Below, in pieces: positions 17,367 to 26,073 of a stretch of DNA of 62,883 bases (within the stretch, counting starts at the first letter, position 1; each line of letters starts with the position of its first letter). Position numbers and translations under genes: made by a program. The notes below the pieces were generated by a model. It made no database searches. It was not told the DNA's origin and saw only the letters and a list, made by a program, of their open reading frames with translations. Origin of the DNA: Pseudomonas sp. 6D_7.1_Bac1 (lineage in GTDB: Bacteria > Pseudomonadota > Gammaproteobacteria > Pseudomonadales > Pseudomonadaceae); assembly GCF_025465945.1 (NCBI RefSeq), contig NZ_JANLNW010000073.1, forward strand, positions 1 to 62,883. The letters are read 5' to 3'.

Positions 17367-18950
17367 TTGAGCGAACTTCTCAACCGCCGCCTGGCTCTGC
17401 TCGGCGAGCGCGCTAACCTCTCTCTGCTCGAACTGTGCCTGCACGGCATCGAGCGCGAATGCCTGCGCGTTACAGGCGAAGGTCGCCTGGCACAGACCCC
17501 GCACCCGGAAGCCCTGGGTTCAGCGCTGACCAACGAACAGATCACCACCGACTATTCCGAGTCGCTGCTGGAGTTCATCACGCCTGCGTTGGCCGATCCG
17601 GCAGACACGCTGGCGAGCCTGGACAAGATTCACCGTTTTGCCTACAGCAAGCTCGGCAACGAGTACCTGTGGAGTCCATCGATGCCGTGCCCGTTGCCGG
17701 CCGAGGAAGATATCCCGATCGCCTATTACGGCACCTCCAACATCGGTCAGCTCAAGTACGTCTACCGCAAGGGCCTGGCCCTGCGTTACGGCAAGACCAT
17801 GCAGTGCATCGCCGGGATTCACTACAACTTTTCCCTGCCGGAAAAGCTCTGGCCGCTGCTCAAAGAAGCTGAAGGCTTTGTCGGCACCGACCGCGACTAT
17901 CAGTCGTCGGCCTATATCGCGCAGATTCGCAACTTCCGCCGTTACAGCTGGTTGTTGATGTACCTGTTCGGCTCTTCGCCAGCGCTGGACGCCGGCTTCC
18001 TGCGCGGTCGTTCCCATCAACTGGAACAATTTGACGCCGAAACGCTGTATCTGCCGTACGCCACCAGCCTGCGCATGAGCGATCTGGGTTACCAGAGCAA
18101 CGCGCAAGCCGGGCTGACGCCGTGCTACAACGACTTGAACAGCTATACCGACAGCCTGCGCAAAGCGGTGGCCACGCCTTACGCGCCGTACGTCGAAATC
18201 GGCACGCACCAGGACGGTGAGTGGGTTCAGCTCAACACCAACATCCTGCAGATCGAAAACGAGTACTACTCCAACATCCGCCCGAAACGCGTGACCTACA
18301 CCGGCGAGCGGCCGATCCAGGCGCTGATGGCCCGTGGCATCCAGTACGTCGAAGTGCGCCTGCTGGACATCAACCCGTTCCTGCCGATGGGCATCGACCT
18401 GCAGGAAGCGCGGTTCCTCGACGCGTTCCTGCTGTATTGCGCACTGAACGAAAGCCCGCTGCTGACCGCCAACACCTGCGGCAACGCTACCTCGAACTTC
18501 CTCAGCGTAGTCAAGGAAGGTCGCCGTCCGGGCCTGCAACTGCAACGGGACGGCCAGTCGGTAGACATGAAAGAGTGGGCCAGCGAATTGCTGGAAAAAA
18601 TCGCCCCGTTGGCCGCGTTGCTCGACCAGAGCCACGGTGGTGACGCCCACTGCAAGGCCCTCGATGCTCAACTGGCGAAAATCAAGGACACGTCCCTGAC
18701 CCCTTCCGCCCAGGTGCTGGCGGCAATGACCGAACACAAGGAGAGCTTCAGCCAGTTCTCCCTGCGCCAAAGCCAGGCGCACGCCGAATTCTTCCGCAGC
18801 GAACCGCTGGCGGCTGACGAACAGGCGAAGTTTGAAGAACTGGCGCGCTCGTCGCTGACTCAGCAAACCGAGCTTGAGCAGCATGAAGTCGGCGATTTCG
18901 ACGTGTTTGTCGGGTCGTATCAGGCGAGCATTCTGGCGATCAGTAACTAA
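17367..18950 (+). CDS. gshA: Glutamate-cysteine ligase
   Basis: This 527-residue enzyme joins glutamate and cysteine with ATP, the rate-limiting step of glutathione synthesis. It belongs to the proteobacterial GshA family. Conserved blocks are GIERECLRV at the N-terminus, DYSESLLEFITP, the SPSMPCPL segment and the ATP-site region ERPIQALMARGIQYVEVRLLDINPF. TTG 17367 (MSELLNRRL) is preferred because AAGGA lies 7 nt upstream; a GTG at 17352 would add five residues but sits on top of that site. The gene is monocistronic and links cysteine supply to redox buffering, next to the sulfur genes that follow. Confidence 0.95.
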   Translation: MSELLNRRLALLGERANLSLLELCLHGIERECLRVTGEGRLAQTPHPEALGSALTNEQITTDYSESLLEFITPALADPADTLASLDKIHRFAYSKLGNEYLWSPSMPCPLPAEEDIPIAYYGTSNIGQLKYVYRKGLALRYGKTMQCIAGIHYNFSLPEKLWPLLKEAEGFVGTDRDYQSSAYIAQIRNFRRYSWLLMYLFGSSPALDAGFLRGRSHQLEQFDAETLYLPYATSLRMSDLGYQSNAQAGLTPCYNDLNSYTDSLRKAVATPYAPYVEIGTHQDGEWVQLNTNILQIENEYYSNIRPKRVTYTGERPIQALMARGIQYVEVRLLDINPFLPMGIDLQEARFLDAFLLYCALNESPLLTANTCGNATSNFLSVVKEGRRPGLQLQRDGQSVDMKEWASELLEKIAPLAALLDQSHGGDAHCKALDAQLAKIKDTSLTPSAQVLAAMTEHKESFSQFSLRQSQAHAEFFRSEPLAADEQAKFEELARSSLTQQTELEQHEVGDFDVFVGSYQASILAISN

Positions 18951-18973
18951 ATCGGAAGGTCCTTCGGACCTTA

Positions 18974-19064
18974 TCGCGAGCAGGCTCGCTCCCACAGGAT
19001 TCAGTGGTACCCACACAATTGTGGTCACACTGAAAATCCAATGTGGGAGCGAGCCTGCTCGCGA
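18974..19064. repeat. REPIN, class A (R3)
   Basis: Inverted class A units at 18974-18996 and 19042-19064 share the ACACAATTGT spacer word with R1. The element sits between gshA and tauA. Confidence 0.92.
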
Positions 19065-19193
19065 TGACCGCGCAGCGGTCGCTGTTAGCGTTTTCCGCTC
19101 ATAAGCTAATTCTAAAAAGTTATTTATTTTCGAATTCTTAGATCATTTAGTCTCATCACTCGCCGAAACCCCGGCCGCCTGATGAGGACTTTC

Positions 19194-20174
19194 ATGATGA
19201 AACTGCACTTCCCTCTACGCCTCCTGGCGGCCGCTTCTCTGGCTGCAGCGAGCTTTTTCGCTCAGGCGGCAGACGTCACCGTCGCCTACCAGACCACCGT
19301 CGACCCGGCAAAAGTCGCCCAGGCCGATGGCAGTTACGAAACAGCCACCCACGCCAAGATCGACTGGCGCAAATTCGACAACGGTGCCGACATCATCGCC
19401 GCCATCGCCTCCGGCGACGTGCAGATTGGCTACCTCGGTTCCAGCCCGCTGACCGCTGCGATCACCCGCAAGGTTCCGGTCGAAACCTTCCTCATTGCCA
19501 CCCAGATCGGCGCCGCCGAAGCGCTGGTCGCCCGCGACGGTTCCGGGATCAAAACCCCGCAGGACCTGATCGGCAAGAAAATCGCCGTACCGTTCGTGTC
19601 CACCGGTCACTACAGCCTGCTCGCCGCACTCAAGCACTGGAACATCGACCCGTCGAAAGTACAGATCCTCAACCTCGCACCACCGGCGATCATTGCCGCG
19701 TGGAAACGCGGTGACATCGACGCCACTTACGTTTGGGACCCGGCACTGGGTGTGGCCAAGGAAAATGGCAAGGTGTTGATCACTTCCGGCGAACTGGCCA
19801 GGTTCGGCGCGCCGACCTTCGATGCGTGGATCGTGCGCAAGGATTTCGCCGAGAAGCACCCGGAAATCGTCACTGCCTTCGCCAAAGTCACTCTCGACGC
19901 CTACGCCAACTACCGCAAAGACCCACAAGCCTGGCTGGCCGATAAGGGCAATGTCGACAAACTGGTGAAACTCTCCGGCGCCAAGGCCAGCGACATTCCA
20001 TTGCTGCTGCAAGGCAACGTCTACCCGCTGGCGGCTGATCAGGTGCTCACCCTCGGCGCACCGACCACCAAGGCCATCACCGACACCGCCACGTTCCTCA
20101 AGGAACAAGGCAAGGTCGACGCCGTGCTGCCGGACTACGCCCCTTACGTCAGCGCCAAATTCATCACTAACTGA
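19194..20174 (+). CDS. tauA: Taurine ABC transporter, periplasmic binding protein
   Basis: This 326-residue protein captures taurine for TauBC. A Sec signal peptide covers about residues 1-27, ending QAADVTVAYQTTVDPAK, and that last segment is the TauA hallmark. Further family blocks are IGYLGSSPLTAAITRKVPVE and YVWDPALG. ATG 19194 has GAGG 7 nt upstream. It is first in tauABCD. The upstream 19085-19165 segment is strikingly AT-rich (AATTCTAAAAAGTTATTTATTTTCG-like runs), as expected for a sulfate-starvation promoter under CysB. Confidence 0.95.
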   Translation: MMKLHFPLRLLAAASLAAASFFAQAADVTVAYQTTVDPAKVAQADGSYETATHAKIDWRKFDNGADIIAAIASGDVQIGYLGSSPLTAAITRKVPVETFLIATQIGAAEALVARDGSGIKTPQDLIGKKIAVPFVSTGHYSLLAALKHWNIDPSKVQILNLAPPAIIAAWKRGDIDATYVWDPALGVAKENGKVLITSGELARFGAPTFDAWIVRKDFAEKHPEIVTAFAKVTLDAYANYRKDPQAWLADKGNVDKLVKLSGAKASDIPLLLQGNVYPLAADQVLTLGAPTTKAITDTATFLKEQGKVDAVLPDYAPYVSAKFITN

Positions 20175-20189
20175 TCGGAGTACATCGCG

Positions 20190-20969
20190 ATGGCCTTGCT
20201 TGAGCTGGAGCGCATCAGCGCACAGTACCCCGGCGCTTTTGAGCCTGTATTGGCGGACATTTCCCTGAGCCTTGGGCCCCGGCAATTGCTGGTCGCCCTC
20301 GGCCCGTCCGGCAGTGGCAAGACCTCGCTGTTGAACCTGATCGCCGGTTTCGTCGAACCCAGCGCCGGGCGCATCACCCTCGATGGTGTGCCGGTCAAAG
20401 GCCCGGGCGCCGAGCGTGGCGTGGTGTTCCAGGACGACGCGTTGCTGCCCTGGCAGGACGTGTTGGCCAACGTCGGTTTCGGTCTGGAACTGGCCGGTGT
20501 GCCGCGTGATAAACGTGAGATCCGCGCTCGGGAAATGCTCGCATTGGTGGACCTCGCCGGTTTCGATTCGCGGCGCATCTGGCAACTGTCGGGCGGTCAG
20601 AAGCAGCGCGTCGGCCTGGCCCGTGCGCTCGCCGCCGACCCGCGCCTGTTGCTGATGGACGAACCGTTCGGCGCCCTTGACGCCTTCACCCGCGAACAGA
20701 TGCAGGAGTTGCTGCTGCAAGTCTGGCGGCGCACCGCCAAACCGGTATTGCTGATTACCCATGACATTGAAGAAGCGGTGTTCCTGGCCACAGACCTGAT
20801 TCTGTTGGCGCCGAACCCAGGGCAAATCGTCGAGCATCTGAGCCTGGATTTCGGTCAGCGTTACGCGGCCGGTGAACCGGCTCGGGCGATCAAATCCGAC
20901 CCGCGCTTTATCGAAACCCGCGAACACGTCCTTGCCCGTGTGTTCTCCCAACGGCAGGAGCACGCCTGA
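20190..20969 (+). CDS. tauB: Taurine ABC transporter ATPase
   Basis: This 259-residue ABC ATPase energises taurine import. Walker A is GPSGSGKTS, the signature LSGGQKQRVGLARAL, and Walker B LLLMDEPFGALD, with the Q loop in VVFQDDALLPW. The gene follows tauA by 15 nt, and its last base is shared with the tauC start codon. Confidence 0.95.
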   Translation: MALLELERISAQYPGAFEPVLADISLSLGPRQLLVALGPSGSGKTSLLNLIAGFVEPSAGRITLDGVPVKGPGAERGVVFQDDALLPWQDVLANVGFGLELAGVPRDKREIRAREMLALVDLAGFDSRRIWQLSGGQKQRVGLARALAADPRLLLMDEPFGALDAFTREQMQELLLQVWRRTAKPVLLITHDIEEAVFLATDLILLAPNPGQIVEHLSLDFGQRYAAGEPARAIKSDPRFIETREHVLARVFSQRQEHA

Positions 20970-21811
20970 TGAGCAGCTTTGAAATCCCCGCCGCCACGGC
21001 CATACCGGCGGCCGGCCCCTCGACGGTGATCCCCCTCCGTCACAGCCTCAGCACCCGCTGGATCAGCCTGTTGACGCTGTTTGCGCTGCTCGGTCTCTGG
21101 TGGGCGGTGACCGCCAGTGGCCTGATCGAGCCGTTGTTCCTGCCGCCGCCCTCAGCCGTGCTGCAAAAAGGCTGGCTGCTGGCGACCACCGGTTACATGG
21201 ACTCGACCCTCTGGCAGCATCTTGGCGCAAGCCTGAGCCGCATCGGCCTGGGTCTGGGCTTCGCTGTTTTGACTGCCGTGCCGGTCGGTATCGCCATCGG
21301 CCATAACCGCATCGCACGCGGCATTCTCGATCCGCTGATCGAGTTCTACCGCCCTATCCCGCCGTTGGCCTATCTACCTTTGATCGTGATTTGGTGCGGC
21401 ATCGGTGAACTGTCCAAGGTGTTGCTGATTTACCTGGCGATCTTCGCCCCGATCGCCATCGCCACCGCGACTGGCGTACGCACCGTCGACCCGGCCAAGT
21501 TGCGCGCCGCGCAGTCGTTGGGCGCCACTCGGGCCCAACTGATTCGCCATGTAATTTTGCCAAGCGCCTTGCCGGACATTCTGACCGGTGTGCGCATTGG
21601 TCTTGGCGTGGGCTGGTCGACCCTGGTGGCTGCCGAGTTGATCGCCGCCACCAGCGGTCTGGGCTTCATGGTGCAGTCGGCTGCGCAATTTCTGGTCACT
21701 GATGTGGTGGTGCTGGGGATTCTGGTGATCGCGCTGATCGCCTTCGCCATGGAAATGAGCCTGCGCGCCCTGCAACGCAAACTGGTGCCGTGGCATGGCC
21801 AGGCTCACTGA
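20969..21811 (+). CDS. tauC: Taurine ABC transporter permease
   Basis: This 280-residue inner-membrane permease has about six hydrophobic segments and the EAA loop with AAQSLGATRAQLIRHVILPSALPDI, which contacts TauB. Its N-terminus carries a 30-residue cytoplasmic extension typical of TauC. It overlaps tauB by one base (TGATG). A small REP-like palindrome separates it from tauD. Confidence 0.95.
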   Translation: MSSFEIPAATAIPAAGPSTVIPLRHSLSTRWISLLTLFALLGLWWAVTASGLIEPLFLPPPSAVLQKGWLLATTGYMDSTLWQHLGASLSRIGLGLGFAVLTAVPVGIAIGHNRIARGILDPLIEFYRPIPPLAYLPLIVIWCGIGELSKVLLIYLAIFAPIAIATATGVRTVDPAKLRAAQSLGATRAQLIRHVILPSALPDILTGVRIGLGVGWSTLVAAELIAATSGLGFMVQSAAQFLVTDVVVLGILVIALIAFAMEMSLRALQRKLVPWHGQAH

Positions 21812-21818
21812 GTATTCA

Positions 21819-21846
21819 TGTGGGAGCGGGCTTGCTCGCTCCCACA
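21819..21846. repeat. Collapsed class A REP palindrome inside tau operon (R4)
   Basis: A 28-nt hairpin with perfect 10-bp arms (TGTGGGAGCG and complement) and an 8-nt loop lies between tauC and tauD. It looks like a REPIN that has lost its spacer. In the mRNA it could lower tauD expression or protect the upstream message. Confidence 0.85.
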
Positions 21847-21874
21847 GTCGACACCCCGGATTGAAGAGAAAGCC

Positions 21875-22717
21875 ATGAGCAGCCTGACCATCACCCCACT
21901 CAGCAGCGCCCTCGGCGCGCAGATCAGCGGCGTCGATATCTCCCAGCCGCTGAACGTCGAACAACGTGACGCCATCGAGCAAGCGCTACTCAAGCATCAA
22001 GTGCTGTTCTTTCGCGAGCAGCCGATCAACCCGCAGCAACAAGCACGCTTTGCGGCGAGTTTCGGCGACCTGCACATTCATCCGATTTACCCGAACGTGC
22101 CGGAACAGCCGCAGGTACTGATCCTCGACACGGCCGAAACCGACGTGCGCGACAACGCGGTGTGGCACACCGACGTGACCTTCCTGCCGACCCCGGCCCT
22201 CGGCGCGGTGCTTAGCGCCAAGCTGTTGCCGGAGTTTGGTGGCGACACCTTGTGGGCCAGCGGCATTGCGGCATACGAGGCCCTCTCAATACCTCTGCAA
22301 AACCTGCTGCAAGGCCTGACCGCGACCCACGACTTCGTCAAATCCTTCCCCCTGGAGCGCTTCGGCACCACGCCTGAAGCCTTGGCCCAATGGGAAGAAG
22401 CCCGCAAGAAGAATCCGCCACTGTCGCACCCGGTGATCCGCACGCATCCGGTGAGCGGGCGCAAGTCGTTGTTCGTCAACGAAGGCTTCACTACCCGTAT
22501 CAACGAACTCTCGGAAACCGAAAGCGAAGCGATTTTGAAGTTGTTGTTCGCCCATGCTACCCGGCCGGAATTTACGATTCGCTGGCGTTGGCAGGAAAAC
22601 GACGTGGCGTTCTGGGATAACCGCGTGACCCAGCATTTTGCCGTGGATGATTACCGGCCAGCGCGGCGAGTGATGCACCGGGCGACGGTGTTGGGGGATG
22701 TGCCGTTTTACAGGTAA
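21875..22717 (+). CDS. tauD: Taurine dioxygenase
   Basis: This 280-residue iron(II)/2-oxoglutarate dioxygenase hydroxylates taurine so that sulfite and aminoacetaldehyde are released. The metal ligands match the E. coli enzyme with one-residue offset: His98 and Asp100 in WHTDVTF, and His254 in QHFAVDDY. The 2-oxoglutarate-binding arginine is Arg269 in MHRATV. ATG 21875 follows AGAGAAAG. It is the last gene of tauABCD. Confidence 0.96.
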   Translation: MSSLTITPLSSALGAQISGVDISQPLNVEQRDAIEQALLKHQVLFFREQPINPQQQARFAASFGDLHIHPIYPNVPEQPQVLILDTAETDVRDNAVWHTDVTFLPTPALGAVLSAKLLPEFGGDTLWASGIAAYEALSIPLQNLLQGLTATHDFVKSFPLERFGTTPEALAQWEEARKKNPPLSHPVIRTHPVSGRKSLFVNEGFTTRINELSETESEAILKLLFAHATRPEFTIRWRWQENDVAFWDNRVTQHFAVDDYRPARRVMHRATVLGDVPFYR

Positions 22718-22751
22718 ACACCCAGCTTCTTTGCTGACAGATAGGGCCCCA

Positions 22752-22769
22752 TCGCGAGCAGGCTCGCGA
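22752..22769. repeat. Solitary class A half-element (R5)
   Basis: The 18-nt sequence TCGCGAGCAGGCTCGCGA forms perfect 8-bp arms around AG. It is a lone degenerate class A unit between convergent tauD and an aldo/keto reductase gene. Confidence 0.75.
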
Positions 22770-22809
22770 AAGCGGTCTGACGAGCGCCAGAAGATCTGGC
22801 GCCGAACAC

Positions 22810-23847
22810 TTACTCCGCCGTCGAAGGCTTCTCCCACAAGTTGATCCCGCCTTCCTGGGCAAACCGGTCAATCTCCGCCAGTTCCTCAACGCTGAAGCTC
22901 AAATTCTTCAGCGCCCCTACGTTCTCGATGATCTGCTCCGGGCGGCTGGCGCCGATCAGCGCCGAGGTCACCCGTGGATCGCGCAGAGTCCAGGCCAGGG
23001 CCATTTGCGCCAGGCTTTGGCCACGACGTTTGGCGATTTCGTTAAGGCCGCGCACAAGGGCAATGTTGGCATCGGACAGGTGCGAGGCTTGCAGCGAGCC
23101 ACCACCCGGACGATTGACCCGCGCGTCAGCCGGCACGCCGTTTAGGTACTTGTCAGTCAGCAGGCCTTGAGCCAACGGAGTGAAGGCAATCACACCCGCG
23201 CCGAGCTCGTCGGTAGTGTCCAGCAGGTCTTTTTCCACCCATCGGTTGAGCAGGTTGTAAGCCGGTTGGTGGATGAGCAACGGGACTTTCCACTCTTTCA
23301 ATAGCGCTGCCATTTCACGGGTTTTCGCCCCGGAATAGGACGAAATGCCGATGTACAACGCCTTGCCCTGCTGCACCGCTGTGGCCAGTGCGCTGGCAGT
23401 TTCTTCCAGTGGTGTGTCCGGGTCGAAGCGGTGGGAATAGAAGATGTCCACGTAGTCGACGCCCAGGCGTTGCAGGCTCTGGTCGAGGCTGGCCAGCACG
23501 TATTTGCGTGAGCCACCGCCCTGGCCGTAAGGGCCGGGCCACATGTCCCAACCCGCCTTGCTGGAGATGATCAGTTCATCGCGATACGGCTTGAAATCTT
23601 CGCGCAGCAAACGGCCGAAGTTGATCTCGGCGCTGCCGTACGGCGGGCCGTAGTTGTTGGCCAGGTCGAAGTGGTTGATGCCCAGGTCGAAGGCGGTACG
23701 CAGCAACGCTCGCTGGGTATCGATCGGCGTGCTGTCACCGAAGTTGTGCCACAGGCCCAGGGACAGTGCCGGCAGCACCAGCCCGCTGCGACCGACGCGG
23801 CGGTAAGGGATGGAGTCGTAACGATCAGCAGCAGCGGTGTAAGTCAT
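22810..23847 (-). CDS. Aldo/keto reductase, YghZ/Gpr type
   Basis: This 345-residue NADPH-dependent reductase belongs to the AKR14 (YghZ, L-glyceraldehyde-3-phosphate reductase) group. The catalytic tetrad region is recognisable as HFDLANNYGPPYGSAE, ISSKAGW and DIFYSHRFDP. The cofactor end reads TSALIGASRPEQI. The closely related E. coli enzyme detoxifies methylglyoxal and reduces L-glyceraldehyde-3-phosphate. It is transcribed alone, with GAGAGGG before the start. Confidence 0.88.
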   Translation of the reverse strand: MTYTAAADRYDSIPYRRVGRSGLVLPALSLGLWHNFGDSTPIDTQRALLRTAFDLGINHFDLANNYGPPYGSAEINFGRLLREDFKPYRDELIISSKAGWDMWPGPYGQGGGSRKYVLASLDQSLQRLGVDYVDIFYSHRFDPDTPLEETASALATAVQQGKALYIGISSYSGAKTREMAALLKEWKVPLLIHQPAYNLLNRWVEKDLLDTTDELGAGVIAFTPLAQGLLTDKYLNGVPADARVNRPGGGSLQASHLSDANIALVRGLNEIAKRRGQSLAQMALAWTLRDPRVTSALIGASRPEQIIENVGALKNLSFSVEELAEIDRFAQEGGINLWEKPSTAE

Positions 23848-23947
23848 CGAACCCTCTCTTGTTTTGAACGACGAAGTCGTCAGCGTTGCCCAGCATACGC
23901 CTAGACAACATATTCAAAACGGGGGGTCGACTAAATGCTGAAACGTT

Positions 23948-24850
23948 TCACATAATTTTACTCGGCGCCTGCGCAAACACTTCCGCCACCCAATCCACAA
24001 ACACCCGCACCCGTGGCGACATGTGTCGGTTGTGCGGGTACAGCACGGAAACCGGCATCGGTGGCGGCGGTGTGTCGATCAACACCTCTTGCACTAACCC
24101 TTGGGAAATCTGCTCGGCCATGCGGTAGTGCGGGCATTGGATCAGCCCCAGCCCGGCAACCGCCGACGCTGCATAAATTTCTGCGCCGAACACCGACAGC
24201 GCGCCGTCGATGGCGACTTCCTTGAGCTCGCCATCGACCATGAATTCGAACGGGAACAGCTTGGCGGTGGTGCGCGAGACGTAGTTCACCGCGCGATGGT
24301 GAGTCAGGTCCGCCAGATTTTTCGGTTCACCGTATTTACGCAGGTAGGCCGGGCTGGCGCAGGTGATCTGGCGCAAAGTTGCGACACGCCGCCCAATCAA
24401 CGCCGAGTCCCCCAACGTGCCGGCGCGCAGCACGCAATCCACTCCCTCGGCGATCAAGTCGACAAAGCGGTCCGCCTCGCTGATGGACAACTCGATCTGC
24501 GGGTAGCGCGCCATGAATTGCGGCAATGCCGGAATCACGAAGTACTTGGCCAAGGTGCCGTGTAAATCGACCCGCAACCGCCCTTTCGGCGCCACTGTCC
24601 GGAAGGCCTGTTCAGCCTCCTCCAACTCTGCCAGCAACTGCACACAACGCAGGTAATACGCCTCGCCGTCGAGCGTAGGACGGACGCGTCGCGTGCTGCG
24701 CTCCAGCAATCGGGTACCGAGCCAGGCTTCGAACTGGTTGAGGGTGTGGGTCAGGGTGGCGCGGGGCAGGTTCAAGTCATCGGCGGCGAGCGTGAAGCTG
24801 CTGCGCTCGTAGATCCGCACGAAAACCTTCATCGCTTTGACTTGATCCAC
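23948..24850 (-). CDS. LysR-type regulator, divergent from SDR gene
   Basis: This 300-residue regulator has an N-terminal winged helix (MDQVKAMKVFVRIYERSSFTLAADDLNLPRATLTHTLNQ) and a C-terminal substrate-binding domain. It belongs to the large group that controls a neighbouring oxidoreductase. Translation starts at GTG 24850 with AGGAG 9 nt upstream. It is divergent from the short-chain dehydrogenase gene with a 129-nt shared region, so that gene is the likely target. The effector is unknown. Confidence 0.9.
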   Translation of the reverse strand: MDQVKAMKVFVRIYERSSFTLAADDLNLPRATLTHTLNQFEAWLGTRLLERSTRRVRPTLDGEAYYLRCVQLLAELEEAEQAFRTVAPKGRLRVDLHGTLAKYFVIPALPQFMARYPQIELSISEADRFVDLIAEGVDCVLRAGTLGDSALIGRRVATLRQITCASPAYLRKYGEPKNLADLTHHRAVNYVSRTTAKLFPFEFMVDGELKEVAIDGALSVFGAEIYAASAVAGLGLIQCPHYRMAEQISQGLVQEVLIDTPPPPMPVSVLYPHNRHMSPRVRVFVDWVAEVFAQAPSKIM

Positions 24851-24979
24851 GGGGTGCTCCTGGCACTCGATTGTTGGCGATTATTGAACAGTCAAGGCAA
24901 CTCTCGTGCATTTATCGCCATGAGTAAACAGGTGAATCTAGCTCCACACCCCGCCAACAACCTCAAAGGAAACACCGCC

Positions 24980-25720
24980 ATGACTACTCAAACATCGAAA
25001 GTTGCCATCGTGACCGGCGCCTCCCGCGGCATCGGTGCCGTGATCGCCAAACAACTCGCCTGCGAAGGTTTCGCCGTCGCCATCAACTACACCAGCAGCG
25101 CCAATGAAGCATCAAAATTGGTCGTCGAGCTGCGCCAGGCCGGACATCAAGCCATAGCGATCAAGGCCGACGTGTCCAACGCAGCCGACGTACGCCGGAT
25201 GTTCGACGAAACCGAAGCGCAACTGGGCAAAGTCGATGTGCTGGTGAACAACGCCGGGATTCTCAAGGTGTTGCCGCTGGCACAGCACAGTGACGAGCTG
25301 TTCGAGCAGACGTTCGCCATCAACACCCGTGGCACCTTCAACACCCTGCGCGAAGCCGCGACCCGCCTGAATGCCGGTGGCCGCATCGTCAACTTTTCCA
25401 GCAGCACCGTGGCCATGAACCTGCCCGGCTACTCGGTGTATATCGCCAGCAAAGCGGCGGTGGAATCCTTCACCCAGGTGTTCGCCAAGGAACTGCGCGG
25501 TCGCAACATCACGGTCAATGCGGTGGCCCCAGGTCCAGTCGCCACTGAATTGTTCCTGCATGGCAAAAGCGAAGAGCAGATCCAGACCTTCGCCAAGATG
25601 CCGCCGCTGGAACGCCTCGGTCAGCCGGAAGACATCGCCAACGTGATTTCCTTTCTGGTCAGCCCGGCTGCCGCGTGGGTCAACGGGCAAATCCTGCGTG
25701 CCAATGGCGGGTTGGTTTAA
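24980..25720 (+). CDS. Short-chain dehydrogenase/reductase
   Basis: This 246-residue classical SDR has the cofactor motif TGASRGIG near residue 14, the NNAG motif, a catalytic serine in FSSSTVAM, and the catalytic pair in YSVYIASKAA. It probably uses NADP, since an Asn/Tyr rather than Asp follows the second strand (AINYTSS). ATG 24980 has AAGGA upstream; the frame is open far upstream into the LysR promoter but those starts are not usable. The substrate is not predictable. Confidence 0.9.
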   Translation: MTTQTSKVAIVTGASRGIGAVIAKQLACEGFAVAINYTSSANEASKLVVELRQAGHQAIAIKADVSNAADVRRMFDETEAQLGKVDVLVNNAGILKVLPLAQHSDELFEQTFAINTRGTFNTLREAATRLNAGGRIVNFSSSTVAMNLPGYSVYIASKAAVESFTQVFAKELRGRNITVNAVAPGPVATELFLHGKSEEQIQTFAKMPPLERLGQPEDIANVISFLVSPAAAWVNGQILRANGGLV

Positions 25721-25784
25721 GCGCCATTCTTCTGAACGACGCCTATGCTCGGTATGACGAACACCGGCTCAGGAGCACACCAAC

Positions 25785-26039
25785 ATGCACACCACCATCA
25801 TCATCACCTTCGGCCTGGTCCTGCTGGCGCTGATGCTGTTCATCGGTCAGAAGCTCGGTTTCAGTCGGCAGACCCTGACCTACAGCTTCGTCGTCCTGTG
25901 GTTGGCACTGACGGTGATCAACGGTGCCATTGGCTTGATCACCGCCGGGCAACCGCTGACCTCCGAGCTGATGGTGGGCTTCATGGTGTTCGGTGTACCG
26001 GTGGCCGCTCTGGTCTTGTTCATGACGCTGAACACTTGA
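25785..26039 (+). CDS. Small integral membrane protein, unknown
   Basis: This 84-residue protein consists almost wholly of three hydrophobic segments (about 3-22, 33-53 and 62-82) joined by short polar loops. The ribosome site AGGAG lies 10 nt before ATG. It is convergent with betT. No family is recognised. Confidence 0.7.
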   Translation: MHTTIIITFGLVLLALMLFIGQKLGFSRQTLTYSFVVLWLALTVINGAIGLITAGQPLTSELMVGFMVFGVPVAALVLFMTLNT

Positions 26040-26073
26040 TGCCAAAAGAGGCCTGAGCGCCACCGGGTCTCGG

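Noticed and set aside
19215..20963. Long open frame antisense to tauA and tauB
   Set aside because: It runs across two well-identified genes and the gap between them; it is a codon-bias shadow.
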